Shown in pieces: positions 25,077-38,736 of a DNA stretch of 64,000 bases. A model generated the notes under the pieces. The model did not search any database. It was not told the DNA's origin and was given only the letters and a program-made list of their open reading frames with translations. The position numbers and the translations under genes were made by a program. Numbering within the stretch: position 1 is the first letter of the stretch; each line of letters begins with the position of its first letter. Origin of the DNA: Mycobacterium ostraviense (lineage in GTDB: Bacteria; Actinomycetota; Actinomycetes; Mycobacteriales; Mycobacteriaceae); NCBI RefSeq assembly GCF_002705925.1, contig NZ_NKRE01000001.1, positions 3,079,002 to 3,143,001 of the forward strand. Direction: 5' to 3'.

Positions 25077-26717
25077 TCAGTTCACTGGATGCGTTGGCAG
25101 CGAGAAGTGTTCGGGAGGGACCTCCGGGCCGCTCGGGGGCTGCGCGGACATGAGAGACAGCGGCGTCGTGATCCCGTCGACGACCTCGGTGACATTGCCG
25201 GTCAGCCGTTCGAAGTTCAACACCCCATGCTGGAAGTTCTGCGTGATCCGCAGCGGTTCTTGGATCTCCGCGCTGGTCGGCAGGCCGAGCGGGCCGCGTT
25301 CGTAGCTGAGCGCCGCCCAGGCGTCGTAAATCGCACCGGTGACCGGTTGGGCGCCGGTCTCGGGCGACCAGTACATCGCGCCCTTGGCGAAGGTCGCGTA
25401 CCGAGCCGCACCCGCGGCCTCGGCCTCCGGCGAGGTCGGCGCGCCCAGCACGCTGTTCATCCCGCCCAGCGCCTGCCAGCGCTGGTAGATCACGCCGCCC
25501 TCCAGTGCCTTGAGCAACTCCTCCGGGGGATCGTTGAAATGTGCGGCGATGTCCCGGATTTCGTCCATCAGGGCATAACCGGCATTGCCCGGACAGTCGG
25601 TGTTGCCGACGTCGCGGTGGGTGAAGATGGCCGGCAACCGCGCTATCGCACCAGCCGGATAAGTGGTGTAGGAGCTGCCGGCCGACTCCAGTTCCACGGT
25701 GCCCTTGGGGTCGACGTCGTCCATGCCCAGCCGCCAGCCGAGCAGTCGCCCGACGGCGCGGAGTTGCAGCGGTGTCGGCGCGACGTCGTCGAAGTTGCCT
25801 ATCATCGCCACACCCCAGGTGTCGCGGTTGAATCCGCCGGTGTGGAACGCCTCGACCGGTTTGGTGAGGCCGCCGGCGCTGCCCTCGAACACCTGGCCGT
25901 ACTTGTCGACCAGCGCGTTGTAGGCGATATCGCACCAACCCAGCGTCTTGCTGTGATACGTATATATCGCCTTGACGATCGCGGCGGACTCCAGCGGCGA
26001 ATAGTCGTTGCTGCCGGCGGTGTGGTGAATCACCGCGGCGCGAACCGCCCGGTCGTATTGCGGGCTACCGCAGCGCAGCGATTCGTCGGCTCCCCATTCC
26101 GCACGGCTGATGATGGGCGGCGCTTGGCCGGGCATCGTGACCCCGGTCGGCGGTGTCCACTGCGCTGGGACCGGCGCCTGCGGTGGCGAGATGAGGATCG
26201 CCGAGATGTTCTGCCCGAACGGCTGCTCCTTGGTGGCCGGACGATAGCCCAGGCCGGCCGGGTTCGGTTCGGCAGCGACCGGCGGCCGGGTCACCGGCGC
26301 ATCGACCGGGCGGGTGACCGCTACCTGGACGGTCCTGGTGGTGCCGACGAACACCGGATCGGTGCTGCGCGGCCCCTCACCGCGGTCTGTGCCCGGTGCG
26401 TCGGGTGCTGCGGTTTCATACTCGGCTTGGTACCACGGCCCCCACGACCCGTCGGGGCGTTTGGCCCGCACCCGCGTCGAGGTACCGGCCAGGTCACCGG
26501 TCAATGCGACCAACGAAAACGGCGTGTCCTGAGTCAGTTCGCGTACCGTGACACCGCCGCCGAGGCCGATCAGCGGCTTCTCGACGAGTTGGGTGTCCTG
26601 CGCCGGCGGTCGCTCATGGGTGCTGTGATGAGGACGGTTCAGCACCCACGAGACGATGACCACCGTGGCGGCGACAGCGGTGACCAGCATGGTCGGGGCA
26701 CGGCTGCGAGACGCCAC
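25077..26717 (-). CDS. Secreted PGRP-type amidase with LGFP repeats
   Basis: A 546-residue cell-wall protein corresponding to Rv3811. A signal or anchor segment is at about 9-26. A beta-rich N-terminal region follows, then a peptidoglycan recognition/amidase_2 domain (about 202-396). Zinc ligands are VIHHTAG (His231), THRDVGNTDCPG (His367, Cys375), with a catalytic Tyr in the IAYNALVD region. The C-terminal 140 residues carry LGFP-type repeats (VLGAPTSPEAE, GLPTSAEIQEP) that bind the actinobacterial cell envelope. The predicted activity is cleavage of the amide between N-acetylmuramic acid and L-alanine. GTG start. The spermidine synthase fusion follows after 13 bases, an unexpected operon partner. 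Confidence 0.9.
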   Translation of the reverse strand: MASRSRAPTMLVTAVAATVVIVSWVLNRPHHSTHERPPAQDTQLVEKPLIGLGGGVTVRELTQDTPFSLVALTGDLAGTSTRVRAKRPDGSWGPWYQAEYETAAPDAPGTDRGEGPRSTDPVFVGTTRTVQVAVTRPVDAPVTRPPVAAEPNPAGLGYRPATKEQPFGQNISAILISPPQAPVPAQWTPPTGVTMPGQAPPIISRAEWGADESLRCGSPQYDRAVRAAVIHHTAGSNDYSPLESAAIVKAIYTYHSKTLGWCDIAYNALVDKYGQVFEGSAGGLTKPVEAFHTGGFNRDTWGVAMIGNFDDVAPTPLQLRAVGRLLGWRLGMDDVDPKGTVELESAGSSYTTYPAGAIARLPAIFTHRDVGNTDCPGNAGYALMDEIRDIAAHFNDPPEELLKALEGGVIYQRWQALGGMNSVLGAPTSPEAEAAGAARYATFAKGAMYWSPETGAQPVTGAIYDAWAALSYERGPLGLPTSAEIQEPLRITQNFQHGVLNFERLTGNVTEVVDGITTPLSLMSAQPPSGPEVPPEHFSLPTHPVN

Positions 26718-26778
26718 CAGCCGATGTTACGTGTGTGCCTAGTGTTTCTAATGAGGCGACACGGTACTTATGGGGAAA

Positions 26779-26840
26779 ACCTGTCGACGACACCGCAGAG
26801 TGATGACGTGGCGACTCTGCGGTGTCGTCAGGTGACAGGT
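26779..26840 (-). terminator. Strong hairpin terminator after erp
   Basis: GACGACACCGCAGAGT (26786-26801) and ACTCTGCGGTGTCGTC (26814-26829) form a perfect 16-bp stem with a 12-base loop. The outer ACCTGTC and GACAGGT extend it by seven pairs past a 4-base bulge. On the minus strand it ends in TTTTCCCC. It lies about 40 bases past the erp stop codon and insulates the amidase gene. Confidence 0.85.
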
Positions 26841-26880
26841 CCCAAGGCCTTTCTCGAGGCTGCCTCGAGGCTGCGCGGCG

Positions 26881-27822
26881 TCAGGCGACCGGCGTTGTCG
26901 GCGGTGCCGGTGGTGCCACCACCGGTGCGGCGGCCGCCGGCACCGCGGGCGGGGCCACAGCGGGCGCACCGACGGCAGGTGCGCCAGCGGCCGGCGCCGC
27001 CGCGCCGCCGTTCTGGATGGCCTGCATGATGGACGGCATCAGCACGCCCTTCAGCAGGTCGATGGCCTGCCCGGCGCCCAGCTGATTGGCCGCCTGCATC
27101 ACGTCGTTGAGGAGCCCGCCGCCGCCGCTGCCTGCGCCACCGGTGCCGGTGCCGATCGGGCTGGTAGCCGGCCCATAGCCGGTGCCTGGCCCGTAGCCCA
27201 ACGACGGGTCTCCCAGGATCGGGTAGGTGCCGTCGGCCCCCGGGTCCAGACCGGCGGGCGTCGTGATGGGGATCTCGTTGGCGCCGCCGAGTGCCGGGTC
27301 CAGGCCCGTCGGGCTGGTCAGGCCCGGCGTCACTCCGGCGGGGCTGGTCAGCGCGGGATTCACCGCTGTCCCCGGTGTCGGCGGTGTCAAGGTGGTACCC
27401 GGCAGGGCCAGCGATCCCGGCGTCGACGGCGTCAAACCCGTCGGACTGGTTAGGCCCGGGCTGGTGAGCCCCGGGCTGGTGAGACCCGGACTGGTCAGCC
27501 CCGGACTGGTGAGACCCGGGCTGGTCAGGCCCGGACTGGTCAGGCCCGGGCTGGTCAGGCCGGTGCCGGCGGCACTGCTGCCGGTCAGGCTTGGCACCGG
27601 CGGCAGGTTGATACCGAACTGCGAAAGCCCTTGCGACAGGGCCGACATCAGCTCGCCGGGCAAATCGGCCACGCTTGCCGCCCGGACGAACTCGTGGTGC
27701 TCGGGCGGTTTGCTTCCCGCGGTCGATTCGTAAACGAGAAAGTATGCACAAGGACTCGCAACTGCCAGGGCCGCGACTGCGCTCATGGTGGTCGAGAGCT
27801 TGCGTCGGCGTCGATTCGGCAC
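26881..27822 (-). CDS. erp: Exported repetitive protein Erp
   Basis: A 313-residue surface-exposed virulence protein (also called PirG; Rv3810 position). The N-terminus PNRRRRKLSTTMSAVAALAV with SPCAYFLVY is the conserved Erp signal region. A conserved segment (about 43-80, HHEF...GINLPPVPSLTG) precedes the species-variable PGLTS repeats (88-127). The C-terminal domain (about 225-313) ends in a Pro/Ala-rich tail. Species differ chiefly in the number and fidelity of the repeats. The GTG start has GAGGAGA upstream. It diverges from glf. The exact molecular role is unknown. Confidence 0.94.
   Translation of the reverse strand: MPNRRRRKLSTTMSAVAALAVASPCAYFLVYESTAGSKPPEHHEFVRAASVADLPGELMSALSQGLSQFGINLPPVPSLTGSSAAGTGLTSPGLTSPGLTSPGLTSPGLTSPGLTSPGLTSPGLTSPTGLTPSTPGSLALPGTTLTPPTPGTAVNPALTSPAGVTPGLTSPTGLDPALGGANEIPITTPAGLDPGADGTYPILGDPSLGYGPGTGYGPATSPIGTGTGGAGSGGGGLLNDVMQAANQLGAGQAIDLLKGVLMPSIMQAIQNGGAAAPAAGAPAVGAPAVAPPAVPAAAAPVVAPPAPPTTPVA
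27442..27561 (-). repeat. Eight tandem GLTSP repeats in erp
   Basis: Eight uninterrupted 15-base units encode GLTSP at residues 88-127. Third-position changes are few, so the units are nearly identical at the DNA level and likely to expand or contract by slippage. Less regular copies (ALTSPAG, GLTSPTG) follow. Confidence 0.92.
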
Positions 27823-28075
27823 GGAAGTCTCCTCAATCTGGACTATTTATCGCGTCGGCTCCCTCCCCGCCATCGACGGAAGGAAACCCACAAGGTCGAT
27901 GGTACGAGTGAGGTTTATGTGACTAGAGTGGCTATATCGAATCGTGAGGCAATCGCACCTAAGGCGCGATGTTGGGCTGGCGACGGACATGAGAACCTGC
28001 GCACTTGCCCAAAACCTGCGAGAACCCTCACTCACGCGAGCCGCCAAGTCGGGTTTTGGCAGTGGGGTCGGATAA

Positions 28076-31183
<3,108 letters not shown>

Positions 31184-31191
<8 letters not shown>

Positions 31192-31741
31192 AGCCCGTCC
31201 GGTTGGGGCGCCGGCGCACGGCGAAGTCGCTGCGATAGTGGCCGTTCAGTCGGCGCTGGCCGACCGGCCGGAATCGCTGACCGTGGCCCAGGGGCTTTCC
31301 TACTTCGGCGAACACAGCATCGGGTGGCTGGCGGTGTCGGCGCTCGGGGCGGTTCTTTTCCCGCGGCGACGGCGGGATTGGCTGGTCGCCGGGGCCGGCG
31401 CCGTCACCGCCCACGCGGCGGCGGTATTGGTCAAGCGGGTGGTCCGGCGCAAACGGCCCCACCATCCGGCCGTCGCGGTCAACGTGGGCACGCCCAGTCA
31501 GCTGAGCTTCCCGTCGGCGCACGCGACCTCCACCACGGCCGCGGCCATCCTGATGAGCAGGGCCGCAGGCCTGCCCATCGGGCTGGGCGCGGCGGCGCTG
31601 GTGCCACCGATGGCCCTTTCCCGAATACTGCTGGGGGTGCATTACCCCAGCGACGTCGCCGCCGGTGTGGCGCTCGGCGCCGCCGTCGCGGCCGTTGCAG
31701 TGCGACTCGACGTCGGCCTGCAGAGGGGTGTGTCGATATGA
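31184..31741 (+). CDS. PAP2-type phosphatase, arabinan donor pathway
   Basis: A 185-residue membrane phosphatase corresponding to Rv3807c, proposed to remove the phosphate from decaprenyl-phosphoryl-5-phosphoribose. The three PAP2 motifs are complete: KRVVRRKRPH, PSAHATS and SRILLGVHYPSD, with the catalytic His residues in the second and third. Membrane helices surround them. It lies between glfT2 (8-base overlap) and ubiA (ATGA overlap), the enzyme making its presumed substrate, which supports that role. Confidence 0.9.
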
Positions 31742-32646
31742 GTGAAGACGTGGTGACCGGACCGCCGGCCAACCTGGTTGTCGGTGTGGTCAAGGCGATG
31801 CGCCCGCGGCAGTGGGTGAAAAACGTCCTGGTGCTGGCCGCGCCGCTGGCCGCGGCGGGCCGCGGCGTCCGATACGACTACGCCGAGGTGCTGACCAAGG
31901 TTTCGGTCGCGTTCGTGGTGTTCAGCCTGGCCGCCTCGGCGATCTACCTGATCAACGACGTGCGCGATGTGGAGGCTGATCGCGAGCACCCCACCAAGAG
32001 GTTCCGCCCGATCGCCGCCGGTGTGGTGCCCGAATGGCTGGCCTACGGGGTGGCGGCGGTGCTGGGAGTGGCCTCGCTGGCCATTGCCTGGTGGCTGACC
32101 CCCAGCCTGGCCGTGGTGATGGCCGTCTACCTGGCCATGCAACTGGGGTACTGCTACGGCCTCAAGCACCAAGCGGTGATCGACATCTGCATCGTGTCGT
32201 CGGCGTATCTGATCCGCGCCATCGCCGGCGGCGCGGCCGCCGACATTCCGCTGTCGCAGTGGTTCTTGCTGACGGCGGCGTTCGGGTCGCTGTTCATGGT
32301 GGCCGGCAAGCGTTACGCCGAGCTGCAACTCGCCGAGCGCACCGGCGCGGCGATCCGCAAGTCGCTGGAGAGCTATACCAGCACCTATCTTCGATTCGTC
32401 TGGACGCTCTCGGCCACCGCCGTGGTGGTGTCCTACGGGTTGTGGGCGTTCGAACGCGACCGGTACTCGGGGTCGTGGTACGCGGTCTCGATGGTCCCGT
32501 TCACCATCGCAATCCTGCGCTACGCCGTCGACGTCGACGGAGGGCTGGCCGGGGAGCCCGAAGACATCGCACTGCGCGACCGGGTGTTGCAGCTGCTGGC
32601 GCTGGCGTGGATAGGAACAGTTGGGGCCGCTGTTGCCTTCGGCTAG
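31738..32646 (+). CDS. ubiA: Decaprenyl-phosphate phosphoribosyltransferase
   Basis: Transfers 5-phosphoribose from PRPP to decaprenyl phosphate, the first step to the arabinose donor DPA. The 302-residue UbiA-family enzyme has about nine helices, with the first Asp-rich motif in NDVRDVEADREHPTKRFRP (about 82-100) and the second in YCYGLKHQAVIDICIVSS. I chose the ATG at 31738 because it gives exactly the H37Rv length (302 residues) and overlaps the PAP2 stop (ATGA); the open frame upstream is non-coding. The UbiA residues linked to ethambutol resistance were not examined individually. Confidence 0.95.
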   Translation: MSEDVVTGPPANLVVGVVKAMRPRQWVKNVLVLAAPLAAAGRGVRYDYAEVLTKVSVAFVVFSLAASAIYLINDVRDVEADREHPTKRFRPIAAGVVPEWLAYGVAAVLGVASLAIAWWLTPSLAVVMAVYLAMQLGYCYGLKHQAVIDICIVSSAYLIRAIAGGAAADIPLSQWFLLTAAFGSLFMVAGKRYAELQLAERTGAAIRKSLESYTSTYLRFVWTLSATAVVVSYGLWAFERDRYSGSWYAVSMVPFTIAILRYAVDVDGGLAGEPEDIALRDRVLQLLALAWIGTVGAAVAFG

Positions 32647-34612
32647 TTCGAGGTTCAAGGCCCTGCGGGCCAGCGCGCTGGCCCGCAGGCCCGCAGTCCG
32701 GCGGGTCAGGTGGCCGGTTTTTCCCTATGAGCCGGTGGTCCGGATCAGTCTGTGGGTCAGCGTGGCGGTGGTCTGCATGCTGTTCGGCTGGGGTGCGTGG
32801 CAACGACGCTGGATCGCCGACGACGGGCTGATCGTGTTGCGCACGGTGCGCAACCTGCTGGCCGGCAACGGGCCGGTGTTCAACATGGGTGAGCGGGTGG
32901 AGGCCAACACCTCGACGGTGTGGACGTATTTGGTCTACGTGGCCAGCTGGGTGGGCGGGCCGATGCGGCTGGAATATGTGGCGCTGGCCCTGGCCCTGAT
33001 GCTGTCGTTGCTGGGGGTGGCGCTGCTGATGCTCGGCACCGGCCGCTTGTATGCCCCCAGCCTGCGCGGCCGCCGGGCGATCATGTTGCCGGCCGGCGCG
33101 CTGGTCTACATCGCGGTGCCGCCGGCCCGAGACTTCGCCACGTCAGGGCTGGAAAGCGGGCTGGTGCTGACCTATCTCGGGCTGCTGTGGTGGATGCTGG
33201 TGTGCTGGGCGCAGCCGCTGCGGGTCCGTCCCCACGGTCGGGTGTTCATCGGTGCGCTGGCCTTCGTCGCGGGATGCAGCGTGTTGGTCCGGCCCGAGCT
33301 GGCCTTGATGGGCGGCCTGGCCTTGATCATGATGCTGGTCGCGGCGCGGACCTGGCGCCGCCGGGTGCTGATCGTGGTAGCCGGCGGCTTGCTGCCGGTC
33401 GCCTACCAGATCTTCCGGATGGGCTACTACGCGTTATTGGTGCCCGGTACCGCGCTGGCCAAGGACGCCGCCGGCGACAAGTGGTCACAGGGCATGATCT
33501 ATCTCTCGAATTTCAACCGGCCCTACGCCCTGTGGGTGCCGATCGTGCTGTTGGTGCCGCTCGGCTTGGTGCTGATGCTGGCTCGTCGCAGGCCGTCGTT
33601 CCTGCGTCCGGTGGTGGCGCCCGACTACGGGCGGGTGGCCCGGGCGGTGCAGAGCCCGGCGGCGGTGGTGGCCTTCATGGTCGGCAGCGGCCTGCTGCAG
33701 GCGCTGTACTGGATCCGGCAAGGCGGCGATTTCATGCACGGCCGGGTGTTGCTGGCGCCGCTCTTCTGCTTGCTGGCCCCGGTGGCGGTGATTCCCGTGT
33801 TACTGCCCGATGGCAAGGACTTCTCCAAGGAGACTGGTTACTGGCTTGCCGGCGTGGTCAGCATCCTGTGGCTGAGTGTGGCGGGCTGGGCGCTGTGGGC
33901 AGCGAACTCGCCGGGGATGGGCGACGACGCCACGCACGTCACCTATACGGGCATCGTCGACGAGCGCCGCTTCTATGCGCAGGCCACCGGACACGCCCAT
34001 CCGCTGACCGCCGCCGACTATCTCGATTACCCGCGGATGGCCGCCGTGCTGACCGCGCTCGACAACACCCCCGAAGGCGCCCTGCTGCTGCCGTCCGGCA
34101 ACTACAACCAGTGGGATCTGGTGCCGATGATCCCGCCGGGAACCGCTCCCGGTATCCCGGTCACCCAAAAGCCGCAACACGCAGTGTTTTTCACCAATTT
34201 GGGGATGCTGGGCATGAACGTGGGTCTCGACGTCAGAGTGCTCGACCAAATCGGGCTGGCGAACCCGCTGGCCCAACATACCGAGCGGTTGAAGCATGGC
34301 CGGATCGGCCACGACAAGAACCTGTTCCCCGACTGGGTGATTGCCGACGGCCCGTGGGTGAAGTGGTATCCCGGTGTTCCGGGTTACCTCGACCCGGCCT
34401 GGGTCGCGCAGGCGGAGGCGGCCCTGCGATGCCCTGCGACCCAGGCGGTGCTGAACTCGGTCCGAGCGCCGTTGACCGTGCGCCGTTTTGTGTCCAACGT
34501 GGTGCACTCCTTCGAGTTCACCCGGTACCGGATTGACCGGGTGCCGCTCAACGAACTCATCAGGTGCGGGCTCGAGGCGCCCGACGTGCCGCCGGCCCCG
34601 GCTCGAGAGTGA
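32621..34612 (+). CDS. aftB: Terminal beta-1,2-arabinofuranosyltransferase AftB
   Basis: Adds the terminal beta-1,2 arabinofuranose to arabinogalactan and lipoarabinomannan using decaprenyl-phosphoarabinose. It is a GT-C membrane enzyme with a WIADDGLIVLRTVRNLL motif (the DD acid pair in the first periplasmic loop), about ten helices, and a C-terminal periplasmic domain. From TTG at 32621 it is 663 residues, overlapping ubiA by 26 bases. The H37Rv protein as I remember it begins at the equivalent of the GTG at 32735, giving 625 residues here. The basic N-terminal extension (RASALARRPAVRR) may be real or untranslated. Confidence 0.93.
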   Translation: MGPLLPSASSRFKALRASALARRPAVRRVRWPVFPYEPVVRISLWVSVAVVCMLFGWGAWQRRWIADDGLIVLRTVRNLLAGNGPVFNMGERVEANTSTVWTYLVYVASWVGGPMRLEYVALALALMLSLLGVALLMLGTGRLYAPSLRGRRAIMLPAGALVYIAVPPARDFATSGLESGLVLTYLGLLWWMLVCWAQPLRVRPHGRVFIGALAFVAGCSVLVRPELALMGGLALIMMLVAARTWRRRVLIVVAGGLLPVAYQIFRMGYYALLVPGTALAKDAAGDKWSQGMIYLSNFNRPYALWVPIVLLVPLGLVLMLARRRPSFLRPVVAPDYGRVARAVQSPAAVVAFMVGSGLLQALYWIRQGGDFMHGRVLLAPLFCLLAPVAVIPVLLPDGKDFSKETGYWLAGVVSILWLSVAGWALWAANSPGMGDDATHVTYTGIVDERRFYAQATGHAHPLTAADYLDYPRMAAVLTALDNTPEGALLLPSGNYNQWDLVPMIPPGTAPGIPVTQKPQHAVFFTNLGMLGMNVGLDVRVLDQIGLANPLAQHTERLKHGRIGHDKNLFPDWVIADGPWVKWYPGVPGYLDPAWVAQAEAALRCPATQAVLNSVRAPLTVRRFVSNVVHSFEFTRYRIDRVPLNELIRCGLEAPDVPPAPARE

Positions 34613-36028
<1,416 letters not shown>

Positions 36029-36068
36029 ACGCCCTGGGCGCCGCAACGGCGTCCGATAACCCGCAATC

Positions 36069-36100
36069 AACGGCGGCGACCCTCCGGGGTCGCCGCCGTT
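36069..36100 (+). terminator. fbpA terminator hairpin
   Basis: AACGGCGGCGACCC (36069-36082) and GGGTCGCCGCCGTT (36087-36100) form a perfect 14-bp stem with a TCCG loop, 40 bases after the fbpA stop. It is followed by TTGGCTATTTCC, a poor T tract. Very stable and well placed for termination before fbpD. Confidence 0.85.
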
Positions 36101-36234
36101 GGCTATTTCCGCGTTATCTCCCCTTTATCCCCTTGTGTGCGGTGTGGTTAGCTACCTTGCGGGCCGGGGCTTGCCTCGAACCCGCCGCACGGTCGGGCGC
36201 TGCGGGCACGCAGCGATACACGATGGAGGTGGAC

Positions 36235-37140
36235 ATGAGGGGTCTGTCGGTGTTGCTGCGGCTGCTCTGCGTTGCGGTGCTGTCGATCGCATTGGGCGGT
36301 GTCACGGCGGCCGCAGGATCGTCGGGCACGGCCAAAGCCGCCCCGTACGAGACCCTGATGGTGCCGTCGGGCGCCATGGGCCGCGACATCCCGGTCGCGT
36401 TCCTGGGCGGCGGCCCGCACGCGGTGTACCTGCTGGACCCCTTCAACGCCGGCCCGGACGTGAGCAACTGGGTTACCGCGGGTAACGCGATGAACACCCT
36501 GGCCGGCAAGGGAATCTCGGTGGTCGCCCCGGCCGGCGGTGCCTACAGCATGTACACCAACTGGGAGCAGGACGGCAGCAAGCAGTGGGAAACCTTCCTG
36601 TCCAGCGAGCTTCCTGATTGGCTGGCCGCCAACAAGGGCCTGGCACCCGGTGGTCACGCCGCCGTCGGCGCATCTCAGGGCGGCTATGGCGCGATGGCGC
36701 TGGCCGCGTTCCACCCGGACCGATTCGGCTTCGCCGGATCGCTCTCCGGGTTCCTGTACCCGTCGAGCACCACCACCAACGGCGCGATCCTCGCCGGTCT
36801 GCAGGAGTTCGGCGGTGTGGACGGCAACGGCATGTGGGGTGCCCCACAGTTGGGCCGGTGGAAGTGGCACGACCCGTGCGTGCATGTCACTCTGCTGGCG
36901 CAGAACAACACCCGGGTGTGGGTATGGAGTCCCACTAACCTGGGTGCCAGTGATCCTGCCGCCATGATCGGTCAAGCCGGTGCGGCGATGGGTGACAGTA
37001 GGTCGTTCTACCAGCAGTATCGCAACGTCGGCGGGCACAACGGCCACTTCGACTTCCCGGGCGGCGGCGACAACGGCTGGGGCTCGTGGTCGGCACAGCT
37101 GGGCGCCATGTCCGGCGATATCGTCGGCGCGATCCGCTAG
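36235..37140 (+). CDS. fbpD: Antigen 85 paralogue FbpD (MPT51)
   Basis: A 301-residue secreted paralogue of antigen 85 that lacks mycolyltransferase activity in M. tuberculosis and is thought to bind fibronectin. A signal peptide (1-35) ends before APYETLMVPSGAMGRD. I chose the ATG at 36235 because GGAGG lies five bases before it and the product starts like MPT51. The nucleophile elbow reads VGASQGG, with Ser147 where I remember Ala in the tuberculosis protein. The other triad positions are not restored: the Glu position reads GQAGAAMGD and the His position DNGWGSW. It should still be inactive as a transferase. Confidence 0.95.
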   Translation: MRGLSVLLRLLCVAVLSIALGGVTAAAGSSGTAKAAPYETLMVPSGAMGRDIPVAFLGGGPHAVYLLDPFNAGPDVSNWVTAGNAMNTLAGKGISVVAPAGGAYSMYTNWEQDGSKQWETFLSSELPDWLAANKGLAPGGHAAVGASQGGYGAMALAAFHPDRFGFAGSLSGFLYPSSTTTNGAILAGLQEFGGVDGNGMWGAPQLGRWKWHDPCVHVTLLAQNNTRVWVWSPTNLGASDPAAMIGQAGAAMGDSRSFYQQYRNVGGHNGHFDFPGGGDNGWGSWSAQLGAMSGDIVGAIR

Positions 37141-37372
37141 CGAGCCGACGGGCGGGCCCACCTAGCCGGCCCCGGACACGCGTAGCGCGGACATCGTCCG
37201 GGACGGAACCTCCTCACCAGCCGGTACCGTGTATGGGGTGCAGCACAGGGCGGTGCCACCGTGTTCCGACGCGGTGTGGGGTGACTTCGGGCGGCTCGGG
37301 CGGTGAGCATGCGCGACACCGCCGCCGACCGCACGCTGTACTCAGACTTACCGACGCTGCTAGCAGGAGAAC

Positions 37373-38389
37373 ATGGCTACCAACTCCCGGCGCAGAAGAC
37401 GCCGCCAACGAATCCTCGCCTGGGTTGCGGCCGGCGCCCTGGCGTCGGTCGTCGCGCTGGTCATCGTTGCCGGCGTGGTCATGCTGCGCCGCCAAGAAGC
37501 GCCGCCCAGCGCAGTACCGCCCGGGGTACTGACCCCAGGTCCCACCACCTCTCATCCACGCAAGCCCCGGCCCGCCTACCAGGATGCGTCCTGCCCGGAC
37601 GTGCAGTTGATCTCCGTACCCGGCACCTGGGAGTCGTCGCCGCAGGATAACCCGCTTAACCCGGTGCAGTTCCCGAAGGCGTTGCTACTCAATGTGACCG
37701 GGCCCATCTCCCACCAGTTCCCCGCACCGCGGGTGCAGACATACACGGTTCCCTACACCGCGCAGTTCCACAATCCGCTCAGTTCCGACGGTCAGATGTC
37801 TTATAACGAAAGCCGGGCGGAGGGCACCCGCGCGATGGTGCAGGCCATGAAGGACATGAACAACAAGTGCCCCTTGACCAGCTATGTGGTGGTCGGTTTC
37901 TCGCAGGGGGCGGTGATTGCCGGCGACGTGGCCAGCGATATCGGCAACGGCCGCGGTCCGGTCGACGACGACCTGGTGCTGGGCGTGACGCTGATCGCCG
38001 ATGGCCGTCGCCAGCCGGGGGTGGGAAACGACATCCCGCCCAGCCCCCCGGGTGAGGGCGCCGAGGTCACCCTGCATGAGGTGCCGGTGCTGTCCGGGCT
38101 CGGCTTGACGATGACCGGGGCACGCCCAGGCGGTTTCGGCGCGCTCGACAGCCGCACCAACGAGATCTGCGCCCAGGGCGATCTGATTTGCGCCGCCCCG
38201 CAAGAGGCGTTCAGTCCCGCCAACCTGCCGACCACCCTCAACACATTGGCCGGCGGTGCCGGCCAACCGGTCCACGCGATGTACGCCACCCCCGAATTCT
38301 GGAACTCCGACGGGTCGCCGGCGACGCAATGGACGTTGAACTGGGCGCTTGACCTCATAGACAAGGCGCCGCATCCCAAACACGGCTGA
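37373..38389 (+). CDS. Cutinase-like cell-wall lipid hydrolase
   Basis: A 338-residue serine hydrolase corresponding to Rv3802c, an essential phospholipase/thioesterase tied to mycolate synthesis. A basic N-terminus and one hydrophobic segment (about 14-38) target it to the envelope. A Pro-rich linker leads to the cutinase fold, with the nucleophile in [13 protein letters not shown] (Ser177), Cys residues at 74 and 166 likely to form a disulfide, and acid and His residues in the C-terminal part (the His near [11 protein letters not shown]). AGGAG stands five bases before ATG. It lies between fbpD and fadD32, consistent with a link to mycolate transfer. Confidence 0.92.
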   Translation: MATNSRRRRRRQRILAWVAAGALASVVALVIVAGVVMLRRQEAPPSAVPPGVLTPGPTTSHPRKPRPAYQDASCPDVQLISVPGTWESSPQDNPLNPVQFPKALLLNVTGPISHQFPAPRVQTYTVPYTAQFHNPLSSDGQMSYNESRAEGTRAMVQAMKDMNNKCPLTSYVVVGFSQGAVIAGDVASDIGNGRGPVDDDLVLGVTLIADGRRQPGVGNDIPPSPPGEGAEVTLHEVPVLSGLGLTMTGARPGGFGALDSRTNEICAQGDLICAAPQEAFSPANLPTTLNTLAGGAGQPVHAMYATPEFWNSDGSPATQWTLNWALDLIDKAPHPKHG

Positions 38390-38736
38390 GATGGGACGCG
38401 CGGCCCGAACGCCGTCCGCGGGGCCAGCCGTCACAGCACCCGCGTGCTTGCAGATTGGGGCACCCGGACACAGCCGCTAGTGCCCCGATCGTTACGCGAA
38501 CAGCGGTACCTTGTGATTTGGTCTGTCGCCTCGCGCCCCTTAACATATTAAGAGAAATTTAAGAGCATGTGGATGACCCGGTTGAGTCGTAACTGGCAAC
38601 GATCGGCGCGCCCGCGAGTGTTGGCGCCGCTCAGAGGCCCGGATCGAGCACGGATGTAACTCGTCGGCGGAGCCGACCAGGATGTAAACCCCGTCGGCGT
38701 GGCCGACCAAGCAGTGTTGTGACAGGAGAGGGCGGT
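38390..38736. other. Intergenic region upstream of fadD32
   Basis: A 347-base region with no gene I can support. It contains an AT-rich patch (38539-38563, around TTAACATATTAAGAG) that could be a promoter core, and two near-identical hairpin repeats (38652-38709) just before the fadD32 ribosome site. It probably controls the fadD32-pks13-accD4 operon. Confidence 0.6.
38652..38709 (+). repeat. Two direct repeats, each with a short hairpin
   Basis: Unit 1 (38652-38679) and unit 2 (38680-38709) both begin GGATGTAA and end GCCGACCA. Each contains GTCGGC-N3-GCCGAC, at 38663-38677 and 38693-38707. The repeats end 27 bases before the fadD32 start, inside the likely leader, so they could be operators or RNA stems. 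Confidence 0.7.

Noticed and set aside
25005..27029. A 674-codon frame opposite the amidase gene
   Set aside because: Antisense shadow; the amidase on the other strand has all catalytic residues and a signal segment.
27442..27561. Tandem direct repeats resembling a CRISPR or minisatellite
   Set aside because: Units are 15 bases with no spacers and encode GLTSP in frame within erp.
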